Assembly: GCA_903813345.2 (NCBI GenBank)
Contig: CAIIXF020000009.1
Location: forward strand, 2,232,001-2,296,000
From: Owenia fusiformis
Lineage: Eukaryota > Annelida > Polychaeta > Sabellida > Oweniidae
DNA length: 64,000 bases
Direction: 5' to 3'
A program made the translations under genes and the position numbers. Below are positions 43,288 to 56,859 of this stretch, piece after piece. Each line of letters begins with the position of its first letter. Position 1 is the first letter of the stretch. Below the pieces are notes generated by a model, which worked only from the letters and a program-made list of their open reading frames with translations, had not been told where the DNA came from and ran no database searches.

Positions 43288-43992
43288 TGTATGTTGTTAG
43301 TGATGGTTAGCAAATTAGAATTAAATTATTAATTACACTGACAAAATCTCTAGGATGAGCACCCTCAAACTGAAAGTTTTCTGATGCCCAAAAGTGTTCC
43401 CTTTACATTATGTACAATGCTTTTATATATTTTGAATATCATCTTGAAAAATACTTGTTGAGTCCATCTTTGGAATAATCATAATATTCATAACTTCATT
43501 GTAACTGAATTAAACTTAAGATTGAAAACCAAGTTTTTCCCACACCATGGTGATAGTTATCTTGATCATAACGTGTTATCCTACTCTTTGTCATAAGGAT
43601 TTTTAGATTTTCTTCAAATTTGTACATTTGTTTGAGGGTACCAAGTTCTACAGTTCTACCCTTTAAGAGATTATTTTTTCAATAAATCTTGTTATTGCCA
43701 TTCCAGGAAAACTGCTCGTTGATTTCTCTTAGTTTTGTGCATGTGTTAAAGGGTACTAAGTTCTACTACTACTATTACTAAACTTTTGGTAGCCATGGTG
43801 ATATTATTTTGGATAGCAAAGTGATATTATAATATCACATGTTTGAGAATATTTTGCCATCACATGGCATTCTAGGTTCTATATTTTCCCCAGAAACGGT
43901 TAATTAAGCGCCATATACTCCAAAAGCACTAAAAGGAATTTCAAAACTACCTCAAGTTGCATTAAAACAATGGAATTGGAGAATGGGTTTCC
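43288..43992. other. No feature recognised
   Basis: AT-rich intergenic DNA between the 96-bp repeat and the foldback element. No coding evidence. Confidence 0.5.
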
Positions 43993-45849
43993 GGACAAGT
44001 CGGACCCAGGACAAGTCGGACCCTGGACAAGTCGGACCCTGGACAACTCGGACCCAAGACATCTCGGACCCAAGACATCTCGGACCCAAGACAACTCGGA
44101 CCCAAGACAACTCGGACCACTTTTTAAAATAATGATTTTTATCATTGTTTAGGGTTTTTAGTCTTTGTTTTATGCTTATTAAATATATTATACATTGTGA
44201 ATACATGTTATGTACTAATTTGATTAAAATGTTTTAATTTTGACTTATTTGATAAAGATTAAGTAGAAGCTACTGAAGCTATAAACCCAAGACAACACAG
44301 ACCACTTTCTGAAATGTTACTTTTTTGTTTTCATAATATGGGATTATTTATAAATGTTTACCATGACACAGTTTAGATATATTGTGAATCTATATTTTGT
44401 GTTTACATGTAAAGATGAACAAGATGTTTCAATTAACTTATTTGATGAGAGTTGAGAATACAACTTGTTATATAGAGGTGTCAATGAGTCTTTTCATACA
44501 GTTAATATCAACTCATTTGGAAAATCACTAAGGAATTGAAACAATAATAATTTTAATCCTAATCTCATTATCTCATTTACACTCACCACCGTGCGGTCTT
44601 ATTAATCTTATTTATCTCACTGAAAGACCTATGTCACATAGAGATCAATGGAAACTTAAAATTCTGTAAATCCTCAATTTTTGATCATTTAATCTTAATC
44701 TCACTGAAAGATTGATGCCATATTGAGATCAATGAAAGAGTTTGTATTCTGTTAATCCTAAAGTCTTTTGATAATTTAATCTATATCTCACTGAAAGATT
44801 GAGGAATGTGTTTGTATTCTGTAAATCCTCATTTTTATCATTTAATTAAGAAATATTGACTGAACATCAGTCGTTATATGGATGAATAAACCCCGCAGGG
44901 CTAGGCATGAACGCGTTCTGTACCCAAACTGGCCAAAGGGAGTGAGGGGTCCGAAAGCTTTTGTGCCTAGCCCTAAAGGGTTTATGCGTCGATATAACAC
45001 CTGATCTGATATTACGATCCTAACATGAAAACTCACCAAAATATTAAGTTGATTTTAAACAATTACATCAAATTAACACAATATTTGAATTCACAATATG
45101 TATATATGAGTATGTCATACTAAACATAAAATAAATAATAAAAACCATATAATGATAAAAATCATAATTTCAAAAAGTGGTCTAAGTTGACTTGGGTTTT
45201 TAGCTTTTATATTTTCTTCTTAATTCTCACCAATTAAGTTGATTTTAAACAATTACATCAAATTAACACAATGTTTGAATTCAAAATATGTATAAAATGT
45301 CAGACTAAACATAAAATAAAAAAAATAAAAACCATATCATGATAAAAATCATAATTTCAAAAAGTGGTCCGAGTTGTCTTGGATCTTTAGCTTCAATATT
45401 TTCTTCTTAATTCTCATCAATTAAGTTGATTTTAAACAATTACATCAAATTAACACAACATTTGAATTCAAAATATATATAATATGTCATACTAAACATA
45501 AAATAAAAAATAAAAACCATATCATGATAAAAATCATAATCTCAAAAAGTGGTCCGAGTTGTCTTGGGTCTTTAGCTTCAATATTTTCTTCTTAACTACC
45601 ATCAAATAATAAGTTGATTTAAAACAATTTCATCAAGTAACACAATAAATGAATGCACAGTACATAATATATGTCATCTAAACATAAAACAAAAATTAAA
45701 ACCCCATATTATGATGTAAATATCATCATTTCAAAAAGTGGTCCGAGTTGTCTTGGGTCCGAGTTGTCTTGGGTCCGAGATGTCTTGGATCCGAGTTGTC
45801 CAGGGTCCGAGTTGTCCTGGGTCCGAGTTGTCCTGGGTCCGACTTGTCC
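43993..45849. mobile_element. Foldback element with 16-bp repeats as termini
   Basis: The left end is eight tandem copies of a 16-bp motif (GACAAGTCGGACCCTG and variants) at 43993-44120. The right end is the inverse array (GGTCCGAGTTGTCTTG and variants) at 45740-45849. Inside the right array are four ~188-bp direct repeats (starts near 45041, 45231, 45418, 45608; ATTAAGTTGATTTTAAACAA), whose inverse is seen in degraded form near 44120-44240. There is no ORF of note. This is the structure of a foldback-type element. Confidence 0.75.
44872..44998. repeat. Short hairpin-like repeat
   Basis: GTTATATGGATGAATAAACC near 44872 pairs imperfectly with GGGTTTATGCGTCGATATAAC near 44978-44998, and CAGGGCTAGGCAT pairs with TGCCTAGCCCT. 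A related sequence occurs at 55055-55255. Confidence 0.55.
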
Positions 45850-45928
45850 AGTTACCGGAGAATGTGTAGTACCAAAAAGTGGAAACATGCTTTATTTCAA
45901 AGTGATTATTGGATTTCATTTTTTGTGC

Positions 45929-46329
45929 AAAGGACGATTCTTGGTTTGGAGAACAGTCTCCTGGGTTAATAATTTTTTTCATGAAAAATATAGAAATATT
46001 ACCCAAATTAAACTATGAATATTCAAAAGAGGACATTTAAATCTACAAGATGTAAAAATAACAAATTGGTCTGAAGCAAGGATAACGCTCAATTAGACCG
46101 ATTCAATAAAATACAAGTCTTTTATAGATTTGGGGAAAGAAGTTCATCAGTGTACTGCACTAATGTTTTTTTTGCGAAAAATCTAGAAATATTACCCAAA
46201 TTAAATTATGACTATTCAAAAGAAAATATTCAAATCTATATTATGTAAAAAAATCAAATTTGTCCGAAGCAGTCATAATGCTCATTTAGATTGATGAACT
46301 TCGTTCTCCAAACCGAGAATCGTCCTTTT
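45929..46329. mobile_element. ~400-bp MITE with 26-bp inverted ends
   Basis: The left AAAGGACGATTCTTGGTTTG (continuing GAGAAC) is mirrored at the right by GTTCTCCAAACCGAGAATCG + TCCTTTT. Two internal direct repeats carry CTAGAAATATTACCCAAATTA-like sequence (near 45991 and 46176). Confidence 0.75.
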
Positions 46330-49300
46330 GGGAAGAGGCTGCATTGAAATAATACTCTCAATTGTAGTATAATAAAAGAAATAATGTTATTTGTATTTTT
46401 CCAAAAACAAGATTTCATGAATACAGATTATTGGAATGTGACAAGTAGGTAAAGTGTGACACACAGGTTAAGTGTGACAAGAGGTTAAGTGTGACATGGT
46501 AGTTATTATTACCCTCTAAAAATGGTACAAATTTATTATCAAAAGATTTATTTTTATTTTTAATGTCTGGATTTGATAAACATTTGTAAATTAAATACAA
46601 CAATATTGTAGAATTTTAAAAAAAATGTAATTAAAACAGGCATACAACAGTTATAGTTTCCAATATGAAAAATTACAATAGATTATAAATCCAATATATG
46701 ATTATATTGATATATTATTCTAGTCGTTTCTTTGTGTCATAGCTCAACTTTATAATATTATGTCCAATATTAAATATAAGATTGACGAAGTGTGAAGCCA
46801 CATATTAGAAAAATACAAACCCAATAAACAATATGAAAATATGTAATTATCAATTTTACTATTATTTAATATGATTTTAGGATTTGTTGCTATTGTATGC
46901 TCCAATATAGCATTATTTTATGTAATAATTTATATTCATGTAATACAGTAGTTACATTCTTTAGATGTCGCTATTGTTATAGCTAGTCTAGTGTTATATG
47001 TTCAAAGGTATCCAGTACCTAACAATTTTCTATGTAGATGACATTTGGAAATATATATTGTATCTAGGGAGGGGGTGGCTATATTCTCCACCTGTCTCTC
47101 TCCAGATTCAAGGATATAGAAAGTTCTCAGATTTTACTTACATATTATATCAATGTTATCAACCTCAACTCAAAGTTGAATTTAAAGAACCTAATATGTG
47201 TACATATGGAATAGATCTGTTATGTATGATCGGTTTCAGAAACAGAATTTTTCCTTCTGGATATAACACATTTCCCTCTGGATAAACCCTGTATCTGAAA
47301 CATTCCAGTACATAATACGAATGTACAATGAGCCAAAATAGGGTCAAACATCCTACTGTGAGTGTATTACTTACTGAGCGAAACAAACCATATTTATTTT
47401 TGATAGTTTGAAGGCTAGGGTGTCCAGTGCAGTCAAGTTTTCAAAGCTATGATCAAGTTTAAAGCAACCTGTCACATATTATTATCGGTGTACATCTTGA
47501 ATTATGTACATGTACAATGTAAAAATCTATGATTAGAGGAACCCTCTACAAGAATGCTAATGCATTATATGCATCAACATTCTTGCAAAAAATTGTTTTT
47601 GAGCCCATGTTTTAAATCAAATGTACTCATCATACATGTACTCACCATACATGTACTCACCATACATGTACTCACCATACATGTACATGTTTGTGATTGG
47701 GATTTTATAAAGAAGAATATTAGACTGTATTTTAACCATTTATATTGGCCTTAAATGGCAATACAATGTCCATTTTCAAATGAGTCAAAATTACACACAA
47801 CTACACAAGGGTATATGCTTAGGCAGGCCCATAGTCAGGGGGTTCTATGTGTTTCAGCAAAGACCCCCCTGAGAAAAAATTCTTTCTAAATCATGTAGTT
47901 TTTCACCATTCTGAGCACTTTTTAAGTAATATTTGGCCATTTTTGGACCAAAATTGCCAAATGTGCCCCCCCCTGGAATTTTAAAAAAGACCACCCCTTG
48001 GCAAGAGCTGGGTACAGGCCTGTGCTAGGATCCAAAATAAAATGCACACATTGATGGACATCTGTGCTGGTTTTCTCTGCAGAACCTCTGAAAATGTAGA
48101 TGCTATGGAATGATTTGTTTTGTGAAAATATATTTTAGGCCAAGGCAAACGATATGTTTGATTAACATTTAATAATTTCCTCAAGTTGATGAATAGACTA
48201 GCGCATTTTTATTTTGTACAAAAAAATATTAGCATAATAATATACAGTATACATTTTCCAGAATGGAGTGAAGATAACAGTAATTTGTAAGATTTGGTGC
48301 ATTTGTAGTCATTTGAAATTTTGGGTAATGTGAAACAATTTTTATTTTAGTCTGGCCTTCAGAACCAATACCCTCATATGGCCTAATACCCTGTATCTGG
48401 TATAAATCACAATTTTCTGAAAATGTGTTTCTTAAAATTTACAGAGAGGTGAGGCACCATTGAAAGCCCTTGAATTTATTTCACTCTAGCTTTGAACCAT
48501 TACACGTTTTGCTGGGATGAAAACAATTTTCCTCTTCCACATTGACTTTCCTTAATAACCTTACCCCCCTCACCCTTCTGTTTATACCAATTTAAATAAT
48601 TCATATCTCATCCATTCTCATTGTCACTGTTTCCAATTTTACTATATAGGCACCAAGAAATTTAACATTTATTTAAAGTGTATGCATGTTCAACTTATAC
48701 CAGGGTACAATAAAACATATGAAACCATGAAGTGTGAAAGATCATGTTATGGCAATTTGATTTATTATTATATTATATTATACTATTTATTATAAAAGCT
48801 GTTATGTTGATTATTGTACATAAAACATGTAGGAATCCACGATTATTATTTTGGGTAAATACTAGCAAATTCCCCCTATAGTGTGGGTCTATATTGTCGG
48901 CCTGGGTTAGTTGGTGTACGTCAACACTGTTTTCTTTAAAACTGGTACAGATATCATATTTTCGGAGATATGTTTTTGGTACATACAGATGCTGCATACA
49001 AATTGTCAAATCAATACCTTGTTACCTGTTGGTCATTTTGAAGTCAAATTCTAAAATCATTGTCGGCAAACTTAAAAAAAAAATGCTTCACGGTTACTTT
49101 TAAAACTCTAACATTACCTTTAACTCACTTCCTTCTACGTACATCTGATGAGGTTTTGGACATGTAGGATCGGTCAGAGAAGCCATTTTGATTACCATAC
49201 GCTTATAAGCTTTTAATGGCGTGGTGTTTATAAGACGTGATGCTTATAATTTACTGCTAACCCTGCTAAACACAATGCCGAATGTGTTCGATATCAAATT

Positions 49301-51925
49301 AACATAACATCTTGAGTTCTGCTAAAATTTAACCTAATGAGATATCTCGTTTTTTGTCACCACCACCTTTTTGTGGACCTTCTTTGGCGGTTGTTGTTTG
49401 GCATCTGTAACAAATGGCAAGCAGTGACATTTTGCATGTTAATGTCTTGTGTAATTTAGTAAAAGTTAGAATGAAATATGGTAACGTGAAACCAGATCCC
49501 CTAAGCGAACATTGCTTTCTCAGCAAAAATGTGTTTAGTACACTGGTTTCACTATACTTTCACATCGTGGGAAGCCACGCCCTCTCCTCTATCCTTCTGG
49601 AGAGAGATGCTGCTATGAATATCAGAATGGTACTTTTAAAGACATACTGTAGTTCGAAAAGTGGCCATTACTAACAAAGTGGATATTTCTTTTGAGACGT
49701 GATGTTTTCAACAAAATAACAGCTCAAATTGAATATTCCCAAGCACTCTTAATGACCTTATAAATGATAATTTCTATGCAAAGGATATTCTGGAAACAAA
49801 CAAATAAGTGAAGCTGATATTTTTGTTGCATTTTTAAAGGAATTTGACATTTTGAAAAGCGAACACTATATGAAGATTTTATGCTTCGCATCATTATTTC
49901 AAATGTAAGTAAACTGATTCTTTCTAATTTGAATAATAAACACAAACGCGTACCAGGACTCCATGAACATTTACAATGGATGAAGATGTGTTTTACAACC
50001 TTGTCCAATATCATGAAAATGTGATATTATATCGAAATTTGTTTTTGAAAGAATTTTGTAAACACATTCAAATAAGATTATGTCATCACCAAAAATGGTC
50101 TCCGTTCTTTGTGATGGCGATCGGTGGTTGGCAACAATCTGTAACAATTTACCAGTAACTTCACAAATACTGTAAAGACTGACCCCACTTTTTTCAAAAT
50201 TATCTACTTTTCAAAAGTTAAAATCTGACTCTAGAATTAGGATTTGAATTTCGATGGCATTTCGAGGTCAAAAAAGGTTAAAAATGTATTTTTTCAACTT
50301 GCTTCAAATTAACCATTTTTTTCAAAATCATCTACAAATTTTCAGAAGTTCAAATCTTACTCTAGAATTAAAATTTGACCTTTCAAAAAGTTAAAAAGGC
50401 TTCTATTCAACTTTATTTTCAAAATCATCTACAATCTTCTACAAGATGAAACGCAGGTCAAATCTTAATTCTATAGTCAGAAATTCAAATCTGACTTGAG
50501 CTTGAACTCATAATATTGTGAACAGCTAGGTGATGACCATAGCATGCGCCTATTCATTTAGCAATTACGTTGTTAACTTTCTCTTAATGAAAAAATAAAT
50601 CTTCCAGATTTGTTGAATTTTCTTACAGAAATCGCATACCTCCCTCCATCAATTTTGTCCGATTACCAGGCGTGTATTTGTATTTTGCTGTTTTCTCAAA
50701 ATTAACCCTATTTTCAACATCGTCCGAATCCCAGTGGTCAAATTTCCTTCGTCCGAAACCTAATGATCCGAAAATAACAATTGTCGATATGAGGTAGTTT
50801 TAAATATCATGATTTTGCATGACATTTTAGATACCGTATACTAGATCAATAGGAACTCTAGCACAAATTAAAGGCAAATGGTACTATTTCCGAGATGCTT
50901 AGATAAAAAATAACTTTCAAATATATTTGAAAGAACATTTTGTATGTCTATGATTGGATTGACATCAAACTAAACAGGTAGACGAGTTTCAAAAGGAATC
51001 ATATCCATTCCTTCATCTCCATGATAAATCGATGTTCTGACACATTTCCCATGAAAATGTCACTATCCCAATCATGAAATTGTACTTTAATCTGTCTGGT
51101 GCTGGGATTAATTTTGGTTTCAGTTTCGGTTGTTTTGTTAGTTAACTATTAACATGGAAAGAAAACGCATTAAAACTGCATCTCGTATCATAGTCTGATG
51201 GGCATGAATAGAGGATAAGAAAGGACCTTTCACTATTTCTCTTATGAATACCTACCTGAGCTACTTCCGGGTTCCCGAATCAAGAGACAGATCTTGACAT
51301 CGAACACGTAGATACATTATCTCAGCCGATCAAAAACGATTAAACTGTTGACGATGTTTATGTAACAATATTGTCATGAATTGATGAAAGCCTCTTTCAG
51401 TTTTTCTATTGACCAGAATTAACAAGGTCGTTCGTCCATCTTGTTATACGCCCTCGAAGACCGCATACTTTCTCTCTCTCCTCTTGGTCCATTGTGTGGC
51501 CGAGTATGGTAACTTAAATTAACAAGTTAAAGATCTTCTGAGAGATCATCCCAGAGTGTACCCTGCGCGCAGAGTCTAGTTAAACTACAAGACGAAGCTC
51601 TCTTTTAAGAAGTGAAGTCAAACGAATGCAAAGGGTACCCAGAGTGACGTATTGCTTTTTACACATTCTACCCCCAACTGTCGCACCTTTCGTATGTTCT
51701 AAAAGGTATTGTCCATTTTAAGGATACATTAATGAATTTAAAGCTTTTAAGATCTCGTCATTTAAAGGACAAATAGCCATGTCACGGTATACTATCCGGA
51801 CTCGTTTGATTTAGAGGCATTTTGAAGACCGAGTATAGCCACGCTATTGCCACGAATTGCTATTGTAGATTTACCCATCCGGAAGACAAATGATTTGGCC
51901 TCTTTTCACTTTGGATATATAGGGG
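46330..51925. other. Long noncoding stretch
   Basis: No gene was recognised. It holds a minor GGTTAAGTGTGACA repeat (46440-46500), an 18-bp ATGTACTCACCATACATG repeat (47630-47690), a block at 49350-49440 and one at 50090-50160 related to 38690-38800 (GTCACCACC...GGTCTCCGTT...TGGTTGGC), and AGGTCA-bearing repeat copies at 50250-50510. Reading frames here are short and featureless. Confidence 0.5.
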
Positions 51926-52413
51926 TTATGCACTGGGAGGTTTTGGATACAGGGAATATCCCGAGGGATATACAATATATCTTCCCGAGGGACCGAAGGG
52001 ACCGAGGGAAGATGTATTGTATATCCCAAGGGATATTTCATGTATCCAAACCGACCGTGCATAACTGGTGTATCTCATACTTGAGTGGGTTTAGGGTAGA
52101 TATAACCTTTTCCACCTTTTTCAAATGACAAGATATTTATATTTAACATTTTCGTAATATTCTTTTTGTTCAATACAATGAAATTGTAACATTTAAACTT
52201 AAAAAAATTAAATTTTAGAATTAAAAAATTAAAACTTTTGATATTTAAATTTTTTTAAACTTTTGAAAAATTCCCGGGAGCGGGATGGATATATTATATC
52301 TGCCCGCATTTGGCCTGGAGCGGGACATATAAAATATATCCTGCCCGCTCCTCAGATACGATATATATTCCCGGGTGATATCTACCCCAAACCCACTCAA
52401 GTATGAGATACAC
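51926..52413. repeat. Two adjacent palindromes with TATACAATATATCTTCCCGAGG cores
   Basis: The first hairpin, 51926-52064, has ~65-bp arms: GTTATGCAC...GGTTTTGGATACA...ATATCCCGAGGGATATACAA is mirrored around GACCGAAGGGACC. The second has outer arms GTGTATCTCATACTTGAGTG (52066 on) and its inverse ending near 52413, enclosing GCGGGATGGATATATTATATC/GGGCAGATATAA-type inner palindromes. Style and motifs match the block at 30102-31855. Confidence 0.7.
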
Positions 52414-53152
52414 TAGTATATGGAACTGGATCTATATTGCGATAATTGTACAAACGTTATACTTTGGCTCTAATAATTATATAATTACAACTAGTAAATT
52501 AAGGATTTAGGCCTTATACTTGTATAGTTATAGTTCCCACTTTAGAATTTTTTAATAAAATATGTACGGTTAAAAAATCAATTGTTAAATCCACTTACAG
52601 CACTAAGAATGAAAGGTAAGACAAAAACACTGTTTTGGAGAACGTGTACGTGAAACGTGTACAATTACGACAACTGTGAACTATTTTCATCCAACTGGCC
52701 TTTATTGCCCGATTAAGTATGAAGGTGTGAGGAAATAGTTGTATTAACGTCACCGTTTAATCCAAGTGAGCGATGGGCAACAATTCACGTGAGTCATAAT
52801 ATTACAATTTCGAAATCATCAGATTTTCCAATTGAACTAGAAGGTACACCACCATCGTCATATTTTAAACTAAACTAAAGTCTTAGGGACAAATACTGCA
52901 ATAAGAATATAATGAACTCAAAACGTAATATGAAGGCGTCTGTTGAAATCCGATTCAATAAAATCCGAAGTGACTTTACGCTGAAAAATAACGTTTAGAC
53001 GTAATTTTATCACTCTTGACGATGATCAAAACAAATATTTTCTTATAAACTTCCCTCTTACAGTTAAACATGGGAATAGATAGTAATTACATACAAATCA
53101 TGCAAAAAATGATAATTTCAAGAAACCATCTTTTATTTTGGCAGAATAGAGT
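52414..53152. other. No feature recognised
   Basis: AT-rich DNA between the palindromes and the long inverted repeat. No coding evidence. Confidence 0.5.
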
Positions 53153-54078
53153 ACACCCTTGGTATACGCAGCTAACGAGAATTGACCGGTACGGGTCAAA
53201 AGCTGGACCGGTACGGGTTAACGGTTTTATTTGAATTTAAAACAGCCATAACTTGCTCAATATTGACTTCCTCGTGTCTAATTTGAAATATATGATGCCT
53301 CCCGATGCTTTTAAGTACCCCAATTTTTTACAGATTTTTAAACGGACCAAAACTCTCTAAATGCGCATTTATGCTCTTTTCTCTCCAGAACGACTGTCTC
53401 ATTTTCACGATAACTTTTATTTAGTACTTCTAACATATAAGATCTATTTTTCCCCATCAAGGTATGATGTAAATGATATGCTATTTACATCTTGTGAGTT
53501 TCAATGACGCGCGTTTGATTTTATAAAAAATGCCAAACTTTGTGACAAAGAATTTCATCCTGCTTGCAGCGAGAAGACGGACCGGTTCGGGGCAATAGCA
53601 TGAACATAATTTAAGAATCTTTATACATGTGTGTTATTGCCCCGAACCGGTCCGTCTTCTCGCTGCAAGCAAGAAGAAATTCTTTGTCACAAAGTTTGGT
53701 ATTTTTTATAAAATCAAACGGGCGTCATTGAAACTCACAAGATGTAAATAGCATGTCATTTACATCATACCTTGATGGGGAAAAATAGATCTTATATGTT
53801 AGAAGTACTAAATAAAAGTTATCGTGAAAATGAGACAGTCGTTCTCGAGAGAAAAGAGCATAAATGCGCATTTAGAGAGTTTTGGTCCGTTTAAAAATCT
53901 GTAAAAAATTGGGGTACTTAAAAGCATCGGGAGGCATCATATATTTCAAATTAGACACGAGGAAGTCAATATTGAGCAAGTTATGGCTGTTTTAAATTCA
54001 AATAAAACCGTTAACCCGTACCGGTCCAGCTTTTGACCCGTACCGGTCAATTTTCGTTAGCTGCGTATACCAAGGGTG
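53153..54078. repeat. Near-perfect long inverted repeat (~440-bp arms, ~37-bp loop)
   Basis: The left arm runs from CACCCTTGGTATACGCAGCT to GACCGGTTCGGGGCAATA near 53597. The right arm starts TTATTGCCCCGAACCGGTCC near 53634 and ends AGCTGCGTATACCAAGGGTG near 54078. By eye I count about seven substitutions and no indels between the arms, roughly 98% identity. Each arm holds two copies of GACCGGTACGGGT. No ORF or transposase motif. No clear target duplication. Confidence 0.95.
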
Positions 54079-54448
54079 GAGTAGATTATATTTTTTATGG
54101 AAACGAAAACCAAAATCAAACGTTGACGTGAACACAACGTGTCGTGATTCATCTTCCTTCTATACACTGTATAATAGGGACATTTCAAAATATACACCAA
54201 ATATTAAAATGACCCAACGTCTAGTATCATCTCCTCACATGAAACGTGATCCGTTGGTATGTTTTACGGGCACGGTCTGGCGACCTGTTGTCTGTCCGTT
54301 GTCACCAAATAGAGTTTTGAATCCAAATATATGTATAATTCTGTTTTCTGGAGTCAATAATGTTGTTAGCCAAAGTCTTCCACAATTAATGCCATGTTGC
54401 AACTAATTTATATGCAAATAAAAACTAAACCTTATAGAACACAGTAAA

Positions 54449-54856
54449 ATCACTCTTAAAAAATATTACTTGGATTTCCTTATATTGAGAACTTGTACTA
54501 CTCATTTTAAGTAAAAAATTACTTAAATAATCTTGAACTACTGAATAATTTTTAAGTAATTCAAAGTAATTACAAGTAATTATAAGTAATTTAAAACAAT
54601 GATATATATATTAATTAAAAAAAAATTAAAATGACTTCACAGGCACTCTGAATTTATGGTGAATTTACTAATGCAAGGAGAGAAATTGAAATACTTACTG
54701 TAGTAATTGTAATACTCATTTACATAATTAAGCAATTAAAAAACTCAAAATGACAATATAAGTAAAACCTAAGTAAAATGAAGTAAAACTAAGTATTTAA
54801 CTTTAAGTAATTTTTATACTTGGGAAATACTCAAGTAATTCAATTTTAAGAGTGAT
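54449..54856. mobile_element. MITE with ATCACTCTTAAAA ends
   Basis: The left ATCACTCTTAAAA is mirrored by TTTTAAGAGTGAT at the right end. The interior is made of short AAGTAATT / AATTACTT repeats that are largely self-complementary, so the whole 408 bp can fold back. Confidence 0.7.
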
Positions 54857-55054
54857 ACATTATCCGATAGATACATTTTGCAGGAGTTTGAATTTTGAAA
54901 TTTCAAGGGCATAATTTGCGCACGTCTGTGTTCTCCGCCTGCTAGCGTCGCGTGATATATAACCAACAATGCTATATATATTGATATTTTAACAACAAAA
55001 ATGACAAGATTGTAATCCAGAGTTATTTGCTATTTAAGAAACATAGACCAAAGA

Positions 55055-55260
55055 GCAGGTGTTATATCGACGAATACATACCGCAGGGCTATGCACAAAC
55101 GTTTTCTGCCTGTCTCTCTGGTTCGAAAGCTTTTGCCGGTTTGAACATGAAAACTCATCAAAATTGTTTGAATAATTTATATGTACATTCGACATTTGGA
55201 GTCACGATTTTCACATCCTCGTTTCGGTCATTGAGGCGGATGAATCCGGTATAACTGGTA
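55055..55260. repeat. Second copy of the GTTATATCGACG repeat
   Basis: It shares GTTATATCGACGAATA, GCAGGGCTATGCACAAACG and CGAAAGCTTTTG with 44872-44998, and ends GGATGAATCCGGTATAAC, a weak inverse of its start. Confidence 0.5.
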
Positions 55261-55563
55261 TTCTCTAAAGGGTAGTAAATTCTATGATAGAAACATGGAG
55301 TTTCCTAGAAACAGTTTATCTAGGATAATCTGCGTGTATCGGTAAGTAATTTGTAATATTCAATTGAAGAAAATTGTACAATGTACACGCATCTCATCGA
55401 CAGAGATAGACAATAATTCCAAATTGTGTTTTAACCTCATACTAATTAGCCAGTTATTACTCAGCTTGATTTAAATATAAGTAATTAGCTTCTACATTTT
55501 ATTATAAAATTTATTTTATTAGACAGCAAAACATACCAAACTTGAAAAAGCTTTTTTCTACAG

Positions 55564-56077
55564 TTGCTGGAATTACACCACAAAATCCGCTAAAACGTTT
55601 TAGTGGAAGGCGCTTTACAAAATCGCCATTCTGATTACACCAACATTTCTAAAGCTTCCTAGGAATTATATTTTGGAATTACATCTGTTTTTTCTAAAAC
55701 GCCTTTCGTGCACTTTTATCGATGTACTTATGGATAATATCCAGCATACATGTATGTGTACATCTCCTGTAAATGTATTCTTTTTGCATCTAAGACAAAA
55801 CTGATCTTCCATAATTTGATTAAAAATGCATGACATTGCATAATTTTATTTATCTTTTATTAATTATGAGAAAACATAATAAAAAGATAAAAGAAAAATA
55901 TGTACATATTCTCTGAAGATAACACTTGATTTCGATGTGACCTGGCGACCATCATCCATTTTTCAATTTGGATATGAGGTCTTATTTCGTTTAGGACAAA
56001 TGTTAAAAACTAGTAAAAACTCGGGTAAGGCGTCTTACAAAAACCGATCGGTATACGCCATGTGTAATTCCAGCAAA
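55564..56077. mobile_element. MITE with TTGCTGGAATTACAC ends
   Basis: The left TTGCTGGAATTACAC is mirrored by GTGTAATTCCAGCAAAA at the right, 514 bp in all. Internal GGAATTAC motifs recur near 55665 and 55675. No ORF. Confidence 0.6.
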
Positions 56078-56802
56078 AGTGTAATAAAAAACTATTGGTA
56101 AACGGATCAATCAGAACATACGATAATGGATCGACTGGCCCTTAATTTCATTACTCACTTGTATAATACCGATTTTCAGGAAAATCATATTATTTCAATG
56201 TAGATTTTTAAATTGATTAGCCTGTGAAGTAGCTCCTTATTTTCACTATAACTCATCTTTAGCGCTCTAAAATAGACCACATATTCCTTCACCAGGGTGA
56301 GAGTACAATGATATTTAATACACATCTATTGGCTAACAATATCATGTCGGGAATTTTATTTAAAAAGGTTTCTGGTGACAAAATAACATAATTTCCGATT
56401 TTTTTCGGTGAAGATGAATGCTATGCATTGATGTGAGTTATAGCTTATTAAAAGATACGTATGAACTCTAGAATTTAGTTGTAAATAGATTTCGAACAAA
56501 AAAGTCCTTCAAAATCCGCTTTTTGAAGTTAAAAGAAGTTAAAGATTAAAGATTTTATATGGGGTCGATCGATAATTAGGATAAATATGTTTATCCCACC
56601 CTAAGTGCTTTATATGATTGTATAATAGCATTGTATAACTGCAATATAAAACCAACACTCATCGTATACAACTCTTAAGAACGAAATACAACATCTTGGA
56701 TAGCGTATACAACTCTTCGACTTGATATACAACTGCTGAATTTTGATTAACCTTTTATTGATTAAAGATTAGGGTGGCATAATAAGATCATAAAGATCTC
56801 GT

Positions 56803-56859
56803 GAGTATATGATATATTCACTCGTTCCCTTCAGTCACTAGTGAATATATCATATACTC
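56803..56859. repeat. Perfect 20-bp-arm hairpin
   Basis: GAGTATATGATATATTCACT at 56803-56822 is exactly mirrored at 56840-56859, with a 17-base loop. Confidence 0.85.

Noticed and set aside
44842-45039. Small gene around GLGTKAFGPLTP
   Set aside because: It falls on the hairpin-like repeat shared with 55055-55260.
47630-47690. ATGTACTCACCATACATG repeat as a regulatory palindrome
   Set aside because: A simple 18-bp tandem repeat of about three and a half units. No reason to assign a function.
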